A stretch of DNA of 64,000 bases. It comes from CAWINH01 sp963837425. GTDB taxonomy: Bacteria > Chloroflexota > Limnocylindria > QHBO01. The stretch's first letter is position 1. Each line of letters starts with the position of its first letter. Location: positions 124,001-188,000 of the forward strand of contig CAWINH010000005.1 of assembly GCA_963837425.1 (NCBI GenBank). The letters run 5' to 3'. Positions 19,578 to 26,352 of this stretch are shown here, piece after piece. The position numbers and the translations under genes were made by a program. The notes under the pieces are model-generated. The model had not been told where the DNA came from. It saw nothing but the letters and a program-made list of their open reading frames with translations, and did not search any database.

Positions 19578-20526
19578 TGTGGTTCCCACGGACGTTGTTG
19601 ACAAGCACCGGCATTGGCGCGAGGCCTCGGAGTGCGGTGTGGGGTCGTCCGTGATTGTAGAAGTCGACCCAACGTGGCAGCGCCGCGAGGCGCTCATCGT
19701 TGGAGCGGTAGCGGCGGGCGTAGGCCCACTCGGCCAGCAGGGTCTTGATGAAACGCTCGGCCTTGCCGTTGGTCTGCGGCCGATAGGGTCGGGTGCGGCT
19801 GTGGCGCGCCCCGAGCTGCTCGCGGACGCCGGTGTAGGCCGTCCCGCGGTAGGCGAAGGCGTTGTCGGTCAGCACGCGCTCGATGCGCACGCCAAGCTGG
19901 GCGAAGCGCTCGGCCGCGATCTCGAGGGCGGCCGCCGCGCTGACGCCGCTCTCGTCGGGAACCGGCACCACCACCGCCACCCGGCTGGCGTCGTCGACCA
20001 CCACCTCGAAGTGGTCGTAGCCGATCGGGGTCCGATCGCGTCGCCGTCGTTCACGCCCCAGCACGCGGTGCCCCCCGCCAGGCGGGATGCGGCCCAGCTT
20101 CTTGTGATCCTGGTGCAGGAGCGCGCCCGGGTGACAGGCGGTGTAGCGCACCGGCGCCGCGGTCACCCGGTCGGCGTCGCGCAGCCGGCTCAGGCCGGCC
20201 CGCCGCAGCACGGCATAGACCGTCGAGCGTGGCGATCCGACCAGCGGTGCCAGGCGATGCGGACCATAGCGACGTCGCGCCCGCATGCGGACGATGCGGG
20301 CTACCTGCTCGGGCGGCAGCCGGCGCGGCGAGCGGACCGGTCGCGAACTGCGGTCACTCAGGCCAGCCAGCCCCTCGCTGCGGTGGCGACGCAGCCACTT
20401 GTAGGCGGTGGCGCGGCTGATGCCGAGCGACTCGGCGGCCAGCGCTACCGGCCAGCCCCGGTCATCCACCCGGCTCACCAACAGCTGCCGGCCAAAGACG
20501 TTAAGACGTGCCCTAGGATGGGCCAT
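19573..20526 (-). CDS. IS481-family transposase
   Basis: A 317-residue DDE transposase. The N-terminal helix-turn-helix is at about residues 20-60 (ESLGISRATAYKWLRRH). The rve-type catalytic core has Asp in HQDHKKLG, Asp in VLTDNAFAYRG and Glu in TNGKAERFIK. The reading frame runs through the left inverted repeat, and its TAG stop (19573-19575) is supplied by the CTAG of the target duplication, as described for IS481. It looks intact and full length, so the copy may be active or recently moved. Confidence 0.93.
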   Translation of the reverse strand: MAHPRARLNVFGRQLLVSRVDDRGWPVALAAESLGISRATAYKWLRRHRSEGLAGLSDRSSRPVRSPRRLPPEQVARIVRMRARRRYGPHRLAPLVGSPRSTVYAVLRRAGLSRLRDADRVTAAPVRYTACHPGALLHQDHKKLGRIPPGGGHRVLGRERRRRDRTPIGYDHFEVVVDDASRVAVVVPVPDESGVSAAAALEIAAERFAQLGVRIERVLTDNAFAYRGTAYTGVREQLGARHSRTRPYRPQTNGKAERFIKTLLAEWAYARRYRSNDERLAALPRWVDFYNHGRPHTALRGLAPMPVLVNNVRGNHI

Positions 20527-20611
20527 GAGAGCCTCCTCACGGTGTGGAGCTTTGACACCCCGTACCGTGCTCGGAGGCTCTCATCTGTCAACAACGTCTT
20601 TGGGAAGTACA
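19578..20611. mobile_element. IS481-family insertion sequence (1034 bp), nested
   Basis: It is bounded by imperfect 26-bp inverted repeats: TGTGGTTCCCACGGACGTTG... on the left and the complement TGTACTTCCCAAAGACGTTG... on the right, differing at 4 positions. Both ends carry the 6-bp duplication ACTAGA. It contains a single intact transposase gene and splits a passenger gene of the larger IS1-family element, so it arrived after that gene was in place. Confidence 0.92.
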
Positions 20612-20617
20612 ACTAGA
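20612..20617. repeat. Right target-site duplication of the IS481 element
   Basis: ACTAGA, identical to 19572-19577. Confidence 0.88.
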
Positions 20618-20923
20618 TGAGTTCCGCGTGCGCTTGGATGAAGGGAATGAGCTGGCCCGCCTGCTAAGGCAAACGATGTTCGTCAGCGGGGAGTACCCGA
20701 CCGATGAGGACCAGCAGCGCTGTACCGAATCGGTGCGCACATGGAACAGAGCTTGTGTAGCGACAGTCACACGCCATCTGTCTCATCGCGCGCCTCTCAT
20801 GGACGCACCGTTTCGGCGGGATCATGCCCAATTCGGTCGAGGGATCGTCCCCTGGGCATCTCTCCTCCTTGAGGAGGTGACGGAGAAGATCGACCGCATG
20901 GCGAAGTTGCAGCGGGAACTCGC

Positions 20924-21772
20924 TCAATCGAGCAAGGAAGCGATCTCTTGGACGGTCCAGACGTGATCCGCCACGCCAGCCGCCATCGCCGGCGTCGTGT
21001 TTTTCTTGCCAAGCGAGCCGTGCGGGCGAGCGAAGTTGTAGAACATGAAGTGCAGGCTAACCATCGCGGCGTGGTTCTCGACCTTCTTGGAGAATCCGTT
21101 GGTGAGCCGCGTGAAGCGCCGCATCGACATGCGCATGGTCAGGTTGTTGCGCTCGACGTAGGACGTGGAGATATGGGCCGGGTCGGGGTCGCCCGAGAGG
21201 ATGCGAACCTCTTGCCCAGTGACGGTGTTAGGCGAGTAGCGCCGCGCCGTGGGGGACGCATCCTCACTGTGCTCGACACCGTACTGCTTGATCAACTGCG
21301 CGTAGTCCACATCCGACCCGAACACATACTCAACCGCTCCCCGGTAGGCGATATGCCCATCCGTGGTCAGCTGAACCCGTCCTGCCAGCCGGGAGCGCAG
21401 ATCGGTCAGGAAGTCCACCGCTTCCATCTCGCCGCGCCACCCGACCAGCCACGCCGGAACCAGCTTCGTATCGGGGTCGATGGCGGTCCAGGTCCACACG
21501 TCACCGTAGCCCAACTCTCCCTGATGCTCCTCAGGAACGTTCTTGGCCTTCGCATGGCAGAAGGACCAAATCTCGTCGCACTCGATGCGCTTGGAGGAGA
21601 GGTTCCGCAGGGTCCGGTTCTGGTAGTCGGAGGTTGCCTTGCCGAGCGCGACCAAGAGCCGCGTGATCGTGTTCCGCCCAAAGCCGGTCATCCGGCGTGT
21701 CGAGCGGATCGAGTTTCCCTCGACCAGACACCGGATGATCTGCGCTTGCTCGGCGATGGACAACTTGTTCAT
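20924..21772 (-). CDS. IS1-family transposase, single reading frame
   Basis: A 282-residue transposase. The N-terminal HTH (about residues 5-45, with SIRSTRRMTGFGRNTITRLL) is followed by the IS1-type DDE core: Asp in ECDEIWSF, Asp in LTTDGHIAY, Glu in SYVERNNLTMRM, and a downstream RRFTRLTNGFSKK basic motif. Classical IS1 makes its transposase by frameshifting between InsA and InsB; here it is one uninterrupted frame, as in other single-ORF IS1 members. It lies in the right third of the element and should act on the GGTAGTGGCTCC ends. Confidence 0.9.
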   Translation of the reverse strand: MNKLSIAEQAQIIRCLVEGNSIRSTRRMTGFGRNTITRLLVALGKATSDYQNRTLRNLSSKRIECDEIWSFCHAKAKNVPEEHQGELGYGDVWTWTAIDPDTKLVPAWLVGWRGEMEAVDFLTDLRSRLAGRVQLTTDGHIAYRGAVEYVFGSDVDYAQLIKQYGVEHSEDASPTARRYSPNTVTGQEVRILSGDPDPAHISTSYVERNNLTMRMSMRRFTRLTNGFSKKVENHAAMVSLHFMFYNFARPHGSLGKKNTTPAMAAGVADHVWTVQEIASLLD

Positions 21773-21782
21773 ACGGACACTA

Positions 21783-21824
21783 TGCGTGAGAGTCGTGACA
21801 ACAGTGTGTCGCGATGCGTGAGAA
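21783..21824 (-). promoter_or_regulatory. TGCGTGAGAG motif pair upstream of the transposase
   Basis: TGCGTGAGAG at 21783-21792 and TGCGTGAGAA at 21815-21824, 32 bases apart (about three helical turns), within 60 bases of the transposase ATG. On the minus strand a -10-like CATAGT lies 6 bases before the ATG and overlaps the first motif, so a binding protein would cover the promoter. Confidence 0.5.
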
Positions 21825-21853
21825 GGTCTAGGAGATTCGCGGGGAGGCGGAGT

Positions 21854-22093
21854 CTAGGACTCGGACGCCCTCTCCCAACGGGCCTTGGCAGCCTTGCGAG
21901 CGGATGCGCTGCGCTCCTCAGCGGTCATCTTCGCCGCTCGCGCGCGCCCGCCAATCAGCCCGCCCTTGTGCCCACGCGCAATCGCAGCCGGGTCCTTGGC
22001 GCGGACCGGCTCGGGGGATCGCTGACCGGTAGCGAAGTCCACGACGGCCTTGGCTCGCTGGTTGGGATCACGGGGCATCTTGGCGCGCTGCAT
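21854..22093 (-). CDS. Small basic protein with KGG-like tail, passenger of the IS1 element
   Basis: About 79 residues from the ATG at 22091-22093, or 74 from the ATG at 22076-22078. The start MPRDPNQRAKAVVDFATG and the Gly/Ala/Arg/Lys-rich tail (GGLIGGRARAAKMTAEERS) match a very common kind of short hypothetical bacterial protein; the tail looks able to bind nucleic acid. No biochemical role is established that I know of. A -35-like TTGCTC and -10-like TATGCT lie directly upstream, overlapping TGCGTGAGAG at 22120-22129. Confidence 0.7.
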   Translation of the reverse strand: MQRAKMPRDPNQRAKAVVDFATGQRSPEPVRAKDPAAIARGHKGGLIGGRARAAKMTAEERSASARKAAKARWERASES

Positions 22094-22119
22094 AGCGGGG
22101 GAAGCATAGCGGGAGGCCG

Positions 22120-22129
22120 TGCGTGAGAG
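22120..22129 (-). promoter_or_regulatory. TGCGTGAGAG motif upstream of the small basic gene
   Basis: The exact 10-base motif shared by all passenger promoters. On the minus strand it directly follows TTGCTC of the putative -35, 18 bases before TATGCT. Confidence 0.45.
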
Positions 22130-22136
22130 CAAATTC

Positions 22137-22152
22137 AAATGGAGCCACTACC
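22137..22152. repeat. Right terminal inverted repeat of the IS1-family element
   Basis: AAATGGAGCCACTACC, the exact complement of 18370-18385. On the minus strand its first bases create the TAG that now ends the Enzyme I-like gene. Confidence 0.9.
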
Positions 22153-22915
22153 GCTCAACAGCGGCCCGTGCCGCCCGGTCCTCGTCGGTCAGCCCAACCC
22201 GAACCGTGCCGGCCACACCGTCCACCGCCACCAACACGGCCCGTTCTCCGTTGCGCTCGACGGCTGCGTCAACCGCCGCTTCCAATCCCCTCACGCCGAC
22301 GACCGCGGGAATCTCGAGCGCCCTGGCCAGGATCGCCGCGTGCCCGGTGAGCGTGCCCCGTTCCAGGGCGATACCCGACAGAGCGCCGTCGGGCAGGTCA
22401 ATGGTCACCGATGGCGGCAGGTCGTCGGCGATCGCAATCGAGCCGGGCCCCGGCGCGTGAACCCGGTCACCCAGGATCGTCCGCGCGATTCGGTCCCCCA
22501 CGTCGCGGATGTCGGCAGCCCGCGCCGCGAGGTGCGGATCGCCGATCTCGGCGATCCGGGCCCCGAGCGCCTCCGCGGCAACCCGCACCGCAGTCGCAAG
22601 CTCGGCCGGCGAGACGGTCGGGCGCTCGGCGGCGAGCCGCCGGGCACCGGCCAGGAGGGCTGGATCGCGCGCCATCAACGCCTGTGCCTCGAGGATCTCC
22701 GCTTCCTCGGGGTGGCCGCTGCCCCGAAGGCGAGCGGCCAGCACATCGAGTTGCCCGGATGCCGTCTCGGCCGCCGCTTCGATGGAGACCTCCGGTGCCG
22801 GACGATCGCCGGGTGCCGCGCCGGTCGCGGTGCGATATCGCCACGCGGGTCCGACGGCGAGCCCCGGGGAGGCGGGGGTCCCGCGCAGGGACCTTGCCAC
22901 CGAGGACCGCCTCAC
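22148..22915 (-). CDS. Enzyme I N-domain protein (PEP-utilizer swivelling domain, no barrel)
   Basis: A 255-residue protein resembling the N-terminal half of PTS Enzyme I. RGTPASPGLAVGPA opens the domain (about residues 11-24), and the phospho-His segment LTGHAAILARALEIPAVVG lies near residues 193-211. The PEP-binding TIM barrel of true PtsI is absent. The transposon end supplies the current TAG stop; before insertion the frame would have run two more codons (Phe-Ser) to TGA, so the missing barrel is not a result of the insertion. The GTG start overlaps the HPr stop by 4 bases. It resembles the EI-like part of DhaM. Confidence 0.8.
   Translation of the reverse strand: MRRSSVARSLRGTPASPGLAVGPAWRYRTATGAAPGDRPAPEVSIEAAAETASGQLDVLAARLRGSGHPEEAEILEAQALMARDPALLAGARRLAAERPTVSPAELATAVRVAAEALGARIAEIGDPHLAARAADIRDVGDRIARTILGDRVHAPGPGSIAIADDLPPSVTIDLPDGALSGIALERGTLTGHAAILARALEIPAVVGVRGLEAAVDAAVERNGERAVLVAVDGVAGTVRVGLTDEDRAARAAVER
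22153..22160. repeat. Right target-site duplication of the IS1-family element
   Basis: GCTCAACA, identical to 18362-18369. Confidence 0.9.
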
Positions 22916-23205
22916 GAGGGATCTGCCTCCGGCGGGCCCTCGAGGCCATTCCGGATCAGCGCCAGGAGATCGGCGAGCGCCAGCCCCTCATCGGCCCCGT
23001 CGGCCGTGACCCGGATCCGATCACCCCGTGACACGCCGAGCGCGAGCAACCCGAGGATGCTCTTCGCGTCGGCCGGCCCGGTGGCGCGGGTCAGGTTCTC
23101 GACGTGTACGGCAGAGGCCCAGCGTGCGGCGCGCTGGCTGAACACCCTGCCGGGCCGCGCGTGGAGGCCCGATCGGTTCTCGATGACGATCTCCGCGCTC
23201 TCCAT
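22912..23205 (-). CDS. HPr-family phosphocarrier protein
   Basis: A 97-residue HPr-like protein starting at the ATG at 23203-23205. The active-site histidine is in SGLHARPGRVF (about residues 12-22; usually GLHARPA), and the Ser46-type regulatory site is present in DAKSILGLLAL. HPr passes phosphate from Enzyme I to PTS permeases or, in DhaM-type systems, to the dihydroxyacetone kinase. It is translationally coupled to the EI N-domain gene. No PTS permease is visible nearby. Confidence 0.9.
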   Translation of the reverse strand: MESAEIVIENRSGLHARPGRVFSQRAARWASAVHVENLTRATGPADAKSILGLLALGVSRGDRIRVTADGADEGLALADLLALIRNGLEGPPEADPS

Positions 23206-23219
23206 CGCTCCTGGATGCC

Positions 23220-23666
23220 TCAGGATTCGAGCGCCGTATCGGACTCGAGCACCTGCTTCAGCTGCTCGAGGGCGTGGACCTCGTCGTCCATCGTGCGCTG
23301 GACCATGGACCCCATCAGCAAGCGGCGCAGACCGCTGAGCGACCCATCCAGGCTGAAAGTGAGGCGGGTGGCGCCATCGGCGGGTTCCAGGTCGTACCGA
23401 CCGCGCGGGCGCACCGGCCCGGCCAACGTCTGAAACTCGATCCGACGGGGCGGGTCGAAGACGGTGATCTCGTAGTCCGCCGCGACTCGCCGACCCATAG
23501 GGCCGGCCACGCCCTGGGCGTACCGCGTGCCAACTCCCTCGCCGGAGATGCGCTTGATGTCGAGCACCCCGGCCCGCCAGCGGGGGCACTGCTCCCCGTC
23601 GGCAACGAAGGCGAAGACCGCCTCGACCGGGCGCTGGATGATGACCTGGTGGGATGCGTGGGGCAT
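23220..23666 (-). CDS. SRPBCC / polyketide-cyclase-like protein
   Basis: A 148-residue START-like protein starting MPHASHQVIIQRPVEAVFAF, the standard opening of the family, with the late helix around LMGSMVQRTMDDEVHALEQL. Such proteins have a hydrophobic ligand cavity; the ligand here is unknown. It lies 14 bases upstream of the HPr gene on the same strand and may share its transcript. The longer open frame upstream is on the antisense of the divergent transporter and is not used. Confidence 0.8.
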   Translation of the reverse strand: MPHASHQVIIQRPVEAVFAFVADGEQCPRWRAGVLDIKRISGEGVGTRYAQGVAGPMGRRVAADYEITVFDPPRRIEFQTLAGPVRPRGRYDLEPADGATRLTFSLDGSLSGLRRLLMGSMVQRTMDDEVHALEQLKQVLESDTALES

Positions 23667-23784
23667 GCTCGTCGCGAGCGTAGCCGATCGTCTGCGTCGT
23701 GCAAAGGAGCAGGACGTGCGGCACGCCTCGGACCTGCTGATCGGCCCTGCCGCAGGGCAGTGGATCGGGGCTATACCTGCAGAC

Positions 23785-24333
23785 ATGCAGATGAGTGAAC
23801 GCGAGGCGCGCTCGGGTGCCCCGACAGACTGGCGCGAGATCGAGCGCACCACCCTGCGCGAGGTGCTGATGGGGGCGCAGGACAACCTCACGAACGTCAT
23901 GGCGGTCGTGCTCGGCGTGGCCGTCGGCGCCGGACGCGCCGACCTCGTGGCCCTGGCCGGGCTGGCGGCCGGCGTCGCCGAGTCGATCAGCATGGCCGGC
24001 GTCCTCTACACATCGACCCGCGCCGAACGGGACCTCGCTCATGCGCGCGGAGCGCCCGGTCCGCTGCTGGAACCCTGGCAGGCGGGTGCCGTGTGCTTCG
24101 TCGCGGCGCTGATCGCAGGGATCGTGCCGCTGGCGCCATTCGCCGTCCTCGCCCTGCGTCAGGCGCTCGCGCTTTCGTTTGGCCTGTCGATCGTGGCGCT
24201 CTTCGCGCTCGGCAGCTGGACCGCCACGGTGACCGGGCGGAGCTGGCGTGCGGAGGGTCTGCGTCTGGTGTTCATCGCCGGGGCCGCGGCGATCGCCGCC
24301 GCCGCGATCGGGGCCGTGCTCCGGGTCAGCTAG
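23785..24333 (+). CDS. VIT1/CCC1-family membrane transporter (short form)
   Basis: 182 residues with about five membrane helices. The family signature is LREVLMGAQDNLTNVMAVVLGV near the N-terminus, equivalent to the FGANDGL region of VIT1/CCC1 Fe2+/Mn2+ transporters. A second ATG six bases downstream is an alternative start. It lacks the cytoplasmic metal-binding domain seen in the neighbouring gene. It is convergent with the longer VIT-type gene, with 15 bases between the stops. Confidence 0.78.
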   Translation: MQMSEREARSGAPTDWREIERTTLREVLMGAQDNLTNVMAVVLGVAVGAGRADLVALAGLAAGVAESISMAGVLYTSTRAERDLAHARGAPGPLLEPWQAGAVCFVAALIAGIVPLAPFAVLALRQALALSFGLSIVALFALGSWTATVTGRSWRAEGLRLVFIAGAAAIAAAAIGAVLRVS

Positions 24334-24348
24334 GGGCGCACGCGTCAG

Positions 24349-25083
24349 TTAGAGGTGCGCCCCGATGAGGGCACCCACGCCGTAGGTCACCGCCGCGGCC
24401 GCGCCGCCGAGCGAGACCTGGCGCAGCCCCGTCCACAGAGGCGATCGTCGGGTCAGCGAGCTGATTGCGAGGCCGAGACCGAAGAGCGCCGCCAGGCTGA
24501 TGCCGAGGCTCGCTCCGAAGGCGAGCCCCCCGCTCGCGACGAGGTAAGGCACCAACGGGATCGCCGCCCCGAGCGTGAAGGCCGCGAATGAGCCGATGCC
24601 GGCGACGATCGGCGATCCGATGGAGCGCGCGTCGAGTCCGACCTCCTCGAAGATGAGGAGCTTCGTGGCGTGCTCGGCGTCTGCGAAAACCCGCTCAACG
24701 AAACGATCCGCTTCCTCCGCGGTAAATCCCCGCTCGCGGTAGATCTCCGCCAGGATCCGCCGTTCACGTTCGGGCGTATGGCGGAGCTGATGACGCTGGA
24801 AGTCCAGCTGGAAGCCGAGCAGTTCCTGCTGGCTCTGGACGGAGATGTACTCCCCGACCCCCATGCTGAACGCCCCGGCCACGAGGCCCGCGATCCCCGC
24901 CAGGACGATGATCCCCGGCTGCGGGTTCGCGCCCGCCACCCCCATCACCAGCGCGAGGTTCGAGACCAGGCCGTCGTTCGCCCCGAAGACGATCGGCCGC
25001 AGGACCCCGTTCGCCCGCGTCTCGTGCGGGGCGGTCGGGTCGGGCAGGGCGCGGGGCCGGAGGAGGCGCGAGAGTCCGGACAT
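24349..25083 (-). CDS. VIT1/CCC1-family Fe2+/Mn2+ transporter
   Basis: A 244-residue member with the signature LRPIVFGANDGLVSNLALVM around residues 28-47, a Glu-rich cytoplasmic segment between helices (ERERRILAEIYRERGFTAEE...), and GEYISVQSQQE. The segment corresponds to the metal-binding domain of VIT1. The plant and yeast relatives move Fe2+ or Mn2+ into vacuoles by proton antiport; bacterial members probably export or sequester metal. Together with the convergent short paralogue it suggests iron or manganese homeostasis. Confidence 0.85.
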   Translation of the reverse strand: MSGLSRLLRPRALPDPTAPHETRANGVLRPIVFGANDGLVSNLALVMGVAGANPQPGIIVLAGIAGLVAGAFSMGVGEYISVQSQQELLGFQLDFQRHQLRHTPERERRILAEIYRERGFTAEEADRFVERVFADAEHATKLLIFEEVGLDARSIGSPIVAGIGSFAAFTLGAAIPLVPYLVASGGLAFGASLGISLAALFGLGLAISSLTRRSPLWTGLRQVSLGGAAAAVTYGVGALIGAHL

Positions 25084-25193
25084 CGGGCCGATGCTCCGCA
25101 GGACGGCCGGCGTCGCCTAGGGCCATTGCTCCTGAACGCCCGCCCGCGTGGGCCACATGGCACTGGTCCGCAGGCTCGGCCCGCAACGATGCT

Positions 25194-25209
25194 CCACGTG
25201 TCCACGTGG
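25194..25209. promoter_or_regulatory. CCACGTG-type palindrome upstream of small membrane gene
   Basis: CCACGTG (25194-25200) and CACGTGG (25203-25209) form 7-bp arms around two bases, 19 bases before the ATG at 25228. It could be a dimeric operator or a short hairpin over the ribosome-binding region. Confidence 0.35.
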
Positions 25210-25227
25210 GGCAACCGAGGGAGACAG

Positions 25228-25437
25228 ATGAGAACGAGGCACTGGCACGCGAACGGGACGGCGGCCCTCCTCTTCGGCGGACTGCTGATCTTCGTGGGCG
25301 GCTACTACTTTCTCCGAAACAACCTTGGATTCGACCTCGGCGAGCTCGACGGGGAGCTGCTCTGGCCGGTGATCGTCGTGATCCTCGGCGCGCTTCTTGT
25401 CGTGCGCGGTCTCGGTCGCCAGCGGCACCCCGCGTAG
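25228..25437 (+). CDS. Small LiaF/DUF5668-like membrane protein
   Basis: 69 residues with two predicted membrane helices (about 11-28 and 44-63) separated by the loop RNNLGFDLGELDGELLWP. This two-helix layout with a Trp-Pro before the second helix matches the LiaI/LiaF transmembrane-domain type (DUF5668). A GAGG element precedes the ATG. Role unknown; relatives occur in cell-envelope stress modules. Confidence 0.7.
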   Translation: MRTRHWHANGTAALLFGGLLIFVGGYYFLRNNLGFDLGELDGELLWPVIVVILGALLVVRGLGRQRHPA

Positions 25438-25452
25438 GCGCCCTCAGCTCGA

Positions 25453-25899
25453 TCAGCTGCCGCCGAGCCGGTCCAGGCGCTCCGCCTGCCGCTCGACGGC
25501 GAGGGCGAGCCACAGTCCCTGGAGGACGCGCGATCTTTGGAGCCGCGGACGCATCTCGATGGCCAGCGCCCCCAGGAACTTCGCGACGCGCGGCTCCGGG
25601 TCGTGGCCATAGAGTTGCGTCCAGCGGGCGAGCGCGACCGGCCATCGCGGCCGGCTGCCCGGCACCGTCGCGCGCAGGAGCTCGTCCGCCACCGCCGCAT
25701 CGGTCAGCAGGTCGATGTCGGCACTGATGCCCGCGATCTCCGGGTAGGCCCGTACCGCGACCGCGGCGCTCTCCCGCACGATGCGTCGCAGGGCGCGCTG
25801 CTCGCTGGTGCCGAAGACGAGCTCCGCGACCCGAGCCGTCGCGGCGGCGGCGAGCGCCCCGGTGAGCTGCGAGGTGAGGGCGCGAATCAGCGTGGGCAT
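25453..25899 (-). CDS. Hypothetical protein, 148 aa
   Basis: I do not recognise this protein. It is rich in Ala, Arg and Leu, looks entirely helical and has no clear signal peptide. It lies 22 bases upstream of rplL on the same strand only in the sense of following it in transcription, so read-through from rplJL is likely. Codon use looks like the neighbours. Confidence 0.6.
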   Translation of the reverse strand: MPTLIRALTSQLTGALAAAATARVAELVFGTSEQRALRRIVRESAAVAVRAYPEIAGISADIDLLTDAAVADELLRATVPGSRPRWPVALARWTQLYGHDPEPRVAKFLGALAIEMRPRLQRSRVLQGLWLALAVERQAERLDRLGGS

Positions 25900-25921
25900 G
25901 GCACCCGAGCGATGCTCGAGG

Positions 25922-26317
25922 CTATCGAACCTCGACCGTCGCGCCGGCCTCGGACAGCTTCGCCTTGACCTCCTCGGCCTCCTCCTTCGTAACGCCCTCT
26001 CGAACGGCCTTCGGCGCGGCGTCCACGAGATCCTTCGCCTCCTTGAGGCCGAGCCCGGTCAGCTCGCGCACGCCCTTGATGACGAGGATCTTGTTGGCGC
26101 CGACGTCGGTGAGGACCGCGTCGAACTCGGTCTTCTCCTCAGCCGCCGCGGCCGCACCGTCACCTCCCGCAGCGGGAGCGGCGGCGACCGCCACCGGCGC
26201 AGCGGCGGTCACGCCGAACTTTTCCTCGACCGCCTTCACGAGCTCGCTCAGTTCGAGCACCGTCATGCCGCTGATCGCCTCGAGGATCTCGTCCTTGCCC
26301 AGGGTCTTGGTTGCCAT
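25922..26317 (-). CDS. rplL: 50S ribosomal protein L7/L12
   Basis: 131 residues: an N-terminal dimerisation domain (about 1-45), an Ala/Gly-rich hinge (about 45-60) and the C-terminal domain with KILVIKGVRELTGLGLKEAK and the typical ending ATVEVR. The stalk it forms with L10 recruits translational GTPases such as the EF-Tu and EF-G encoded in this window. It follows rplJ by 35 bases. Confidence 0.97.
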   Translation of the reverse strand: MATKTLGKDEILEAISGMTVLELSELVKAVEEKFGVTAAAPVAVAAAPAAGGDGAAAAAEEKTEFDAVLTDVGANKILVIKGVRELTGLGLKEAKDLVDAAPKAVREGVTKEEAEEVKAKLSEAGATVEVR

Positions 26318-26352
26318 TGCTCTACGTCTCCTGTTGCTCGTGCGGGCGGCCG

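Larger units (their letters stand above)
19327..20966 (+). pseudogene. Membrane-anchored passenger gene interrupted by IS481
   Basis: Two in-frame pieces, 19327-19577 and 20618-20966, join exactly when the IS481 element and one ACTAGA copy are removed, giving a 199-residue protein. The N-terminus has two likely membrane helices (about 15-33 and 40-60), then a charged, helical cytoplasmic domain ending SSKEAISWTVQT. I recognise no family. The last 43 bases overlap the convergent transposase gene. A -10-like TATCCT lies 7 bases before the ATG. In its present form it is presumably non-functional, although the 3' piece could start at the GTG at 20628. Confidence 0.8.
18370..22152. mobile_element. 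IS1-family transposon with passenger genes (3783 bp)
   Basis: The ends are a perfect 16-bp inverted repeat, GGTAGTGGCTCCATTT at 18370-18385 and its complement at 22137-22152, flanked by GCTCAACA duplications. The ends share GGT..TG....CC with IS1 ends. Inside are a 281-residue passenger gene, a membrane-protein gene broken by IS481, an IS1-type transposase and a small basic protein gene. Removing the element and one duplication restores the end of the Enzyme I-like gene (two more codons, then TGA). Simple IS1 elements are about 0.8 kb, so this is a cargo-carrying derivative. Confidence 0.88.

Noticed and set aside
19327..20616. A continuous 429-codon frame across the IS481 element
   Set aside because: Only its first 84 codons belong to the interrupted membrane gene; the rest is antisense to the transposase.
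22148..22915. Enzyme I gene truncated by the transposon
   Set aside because: Reconstructing the empty site gives only two more codons before a natural stop, so the barrel was absent already.
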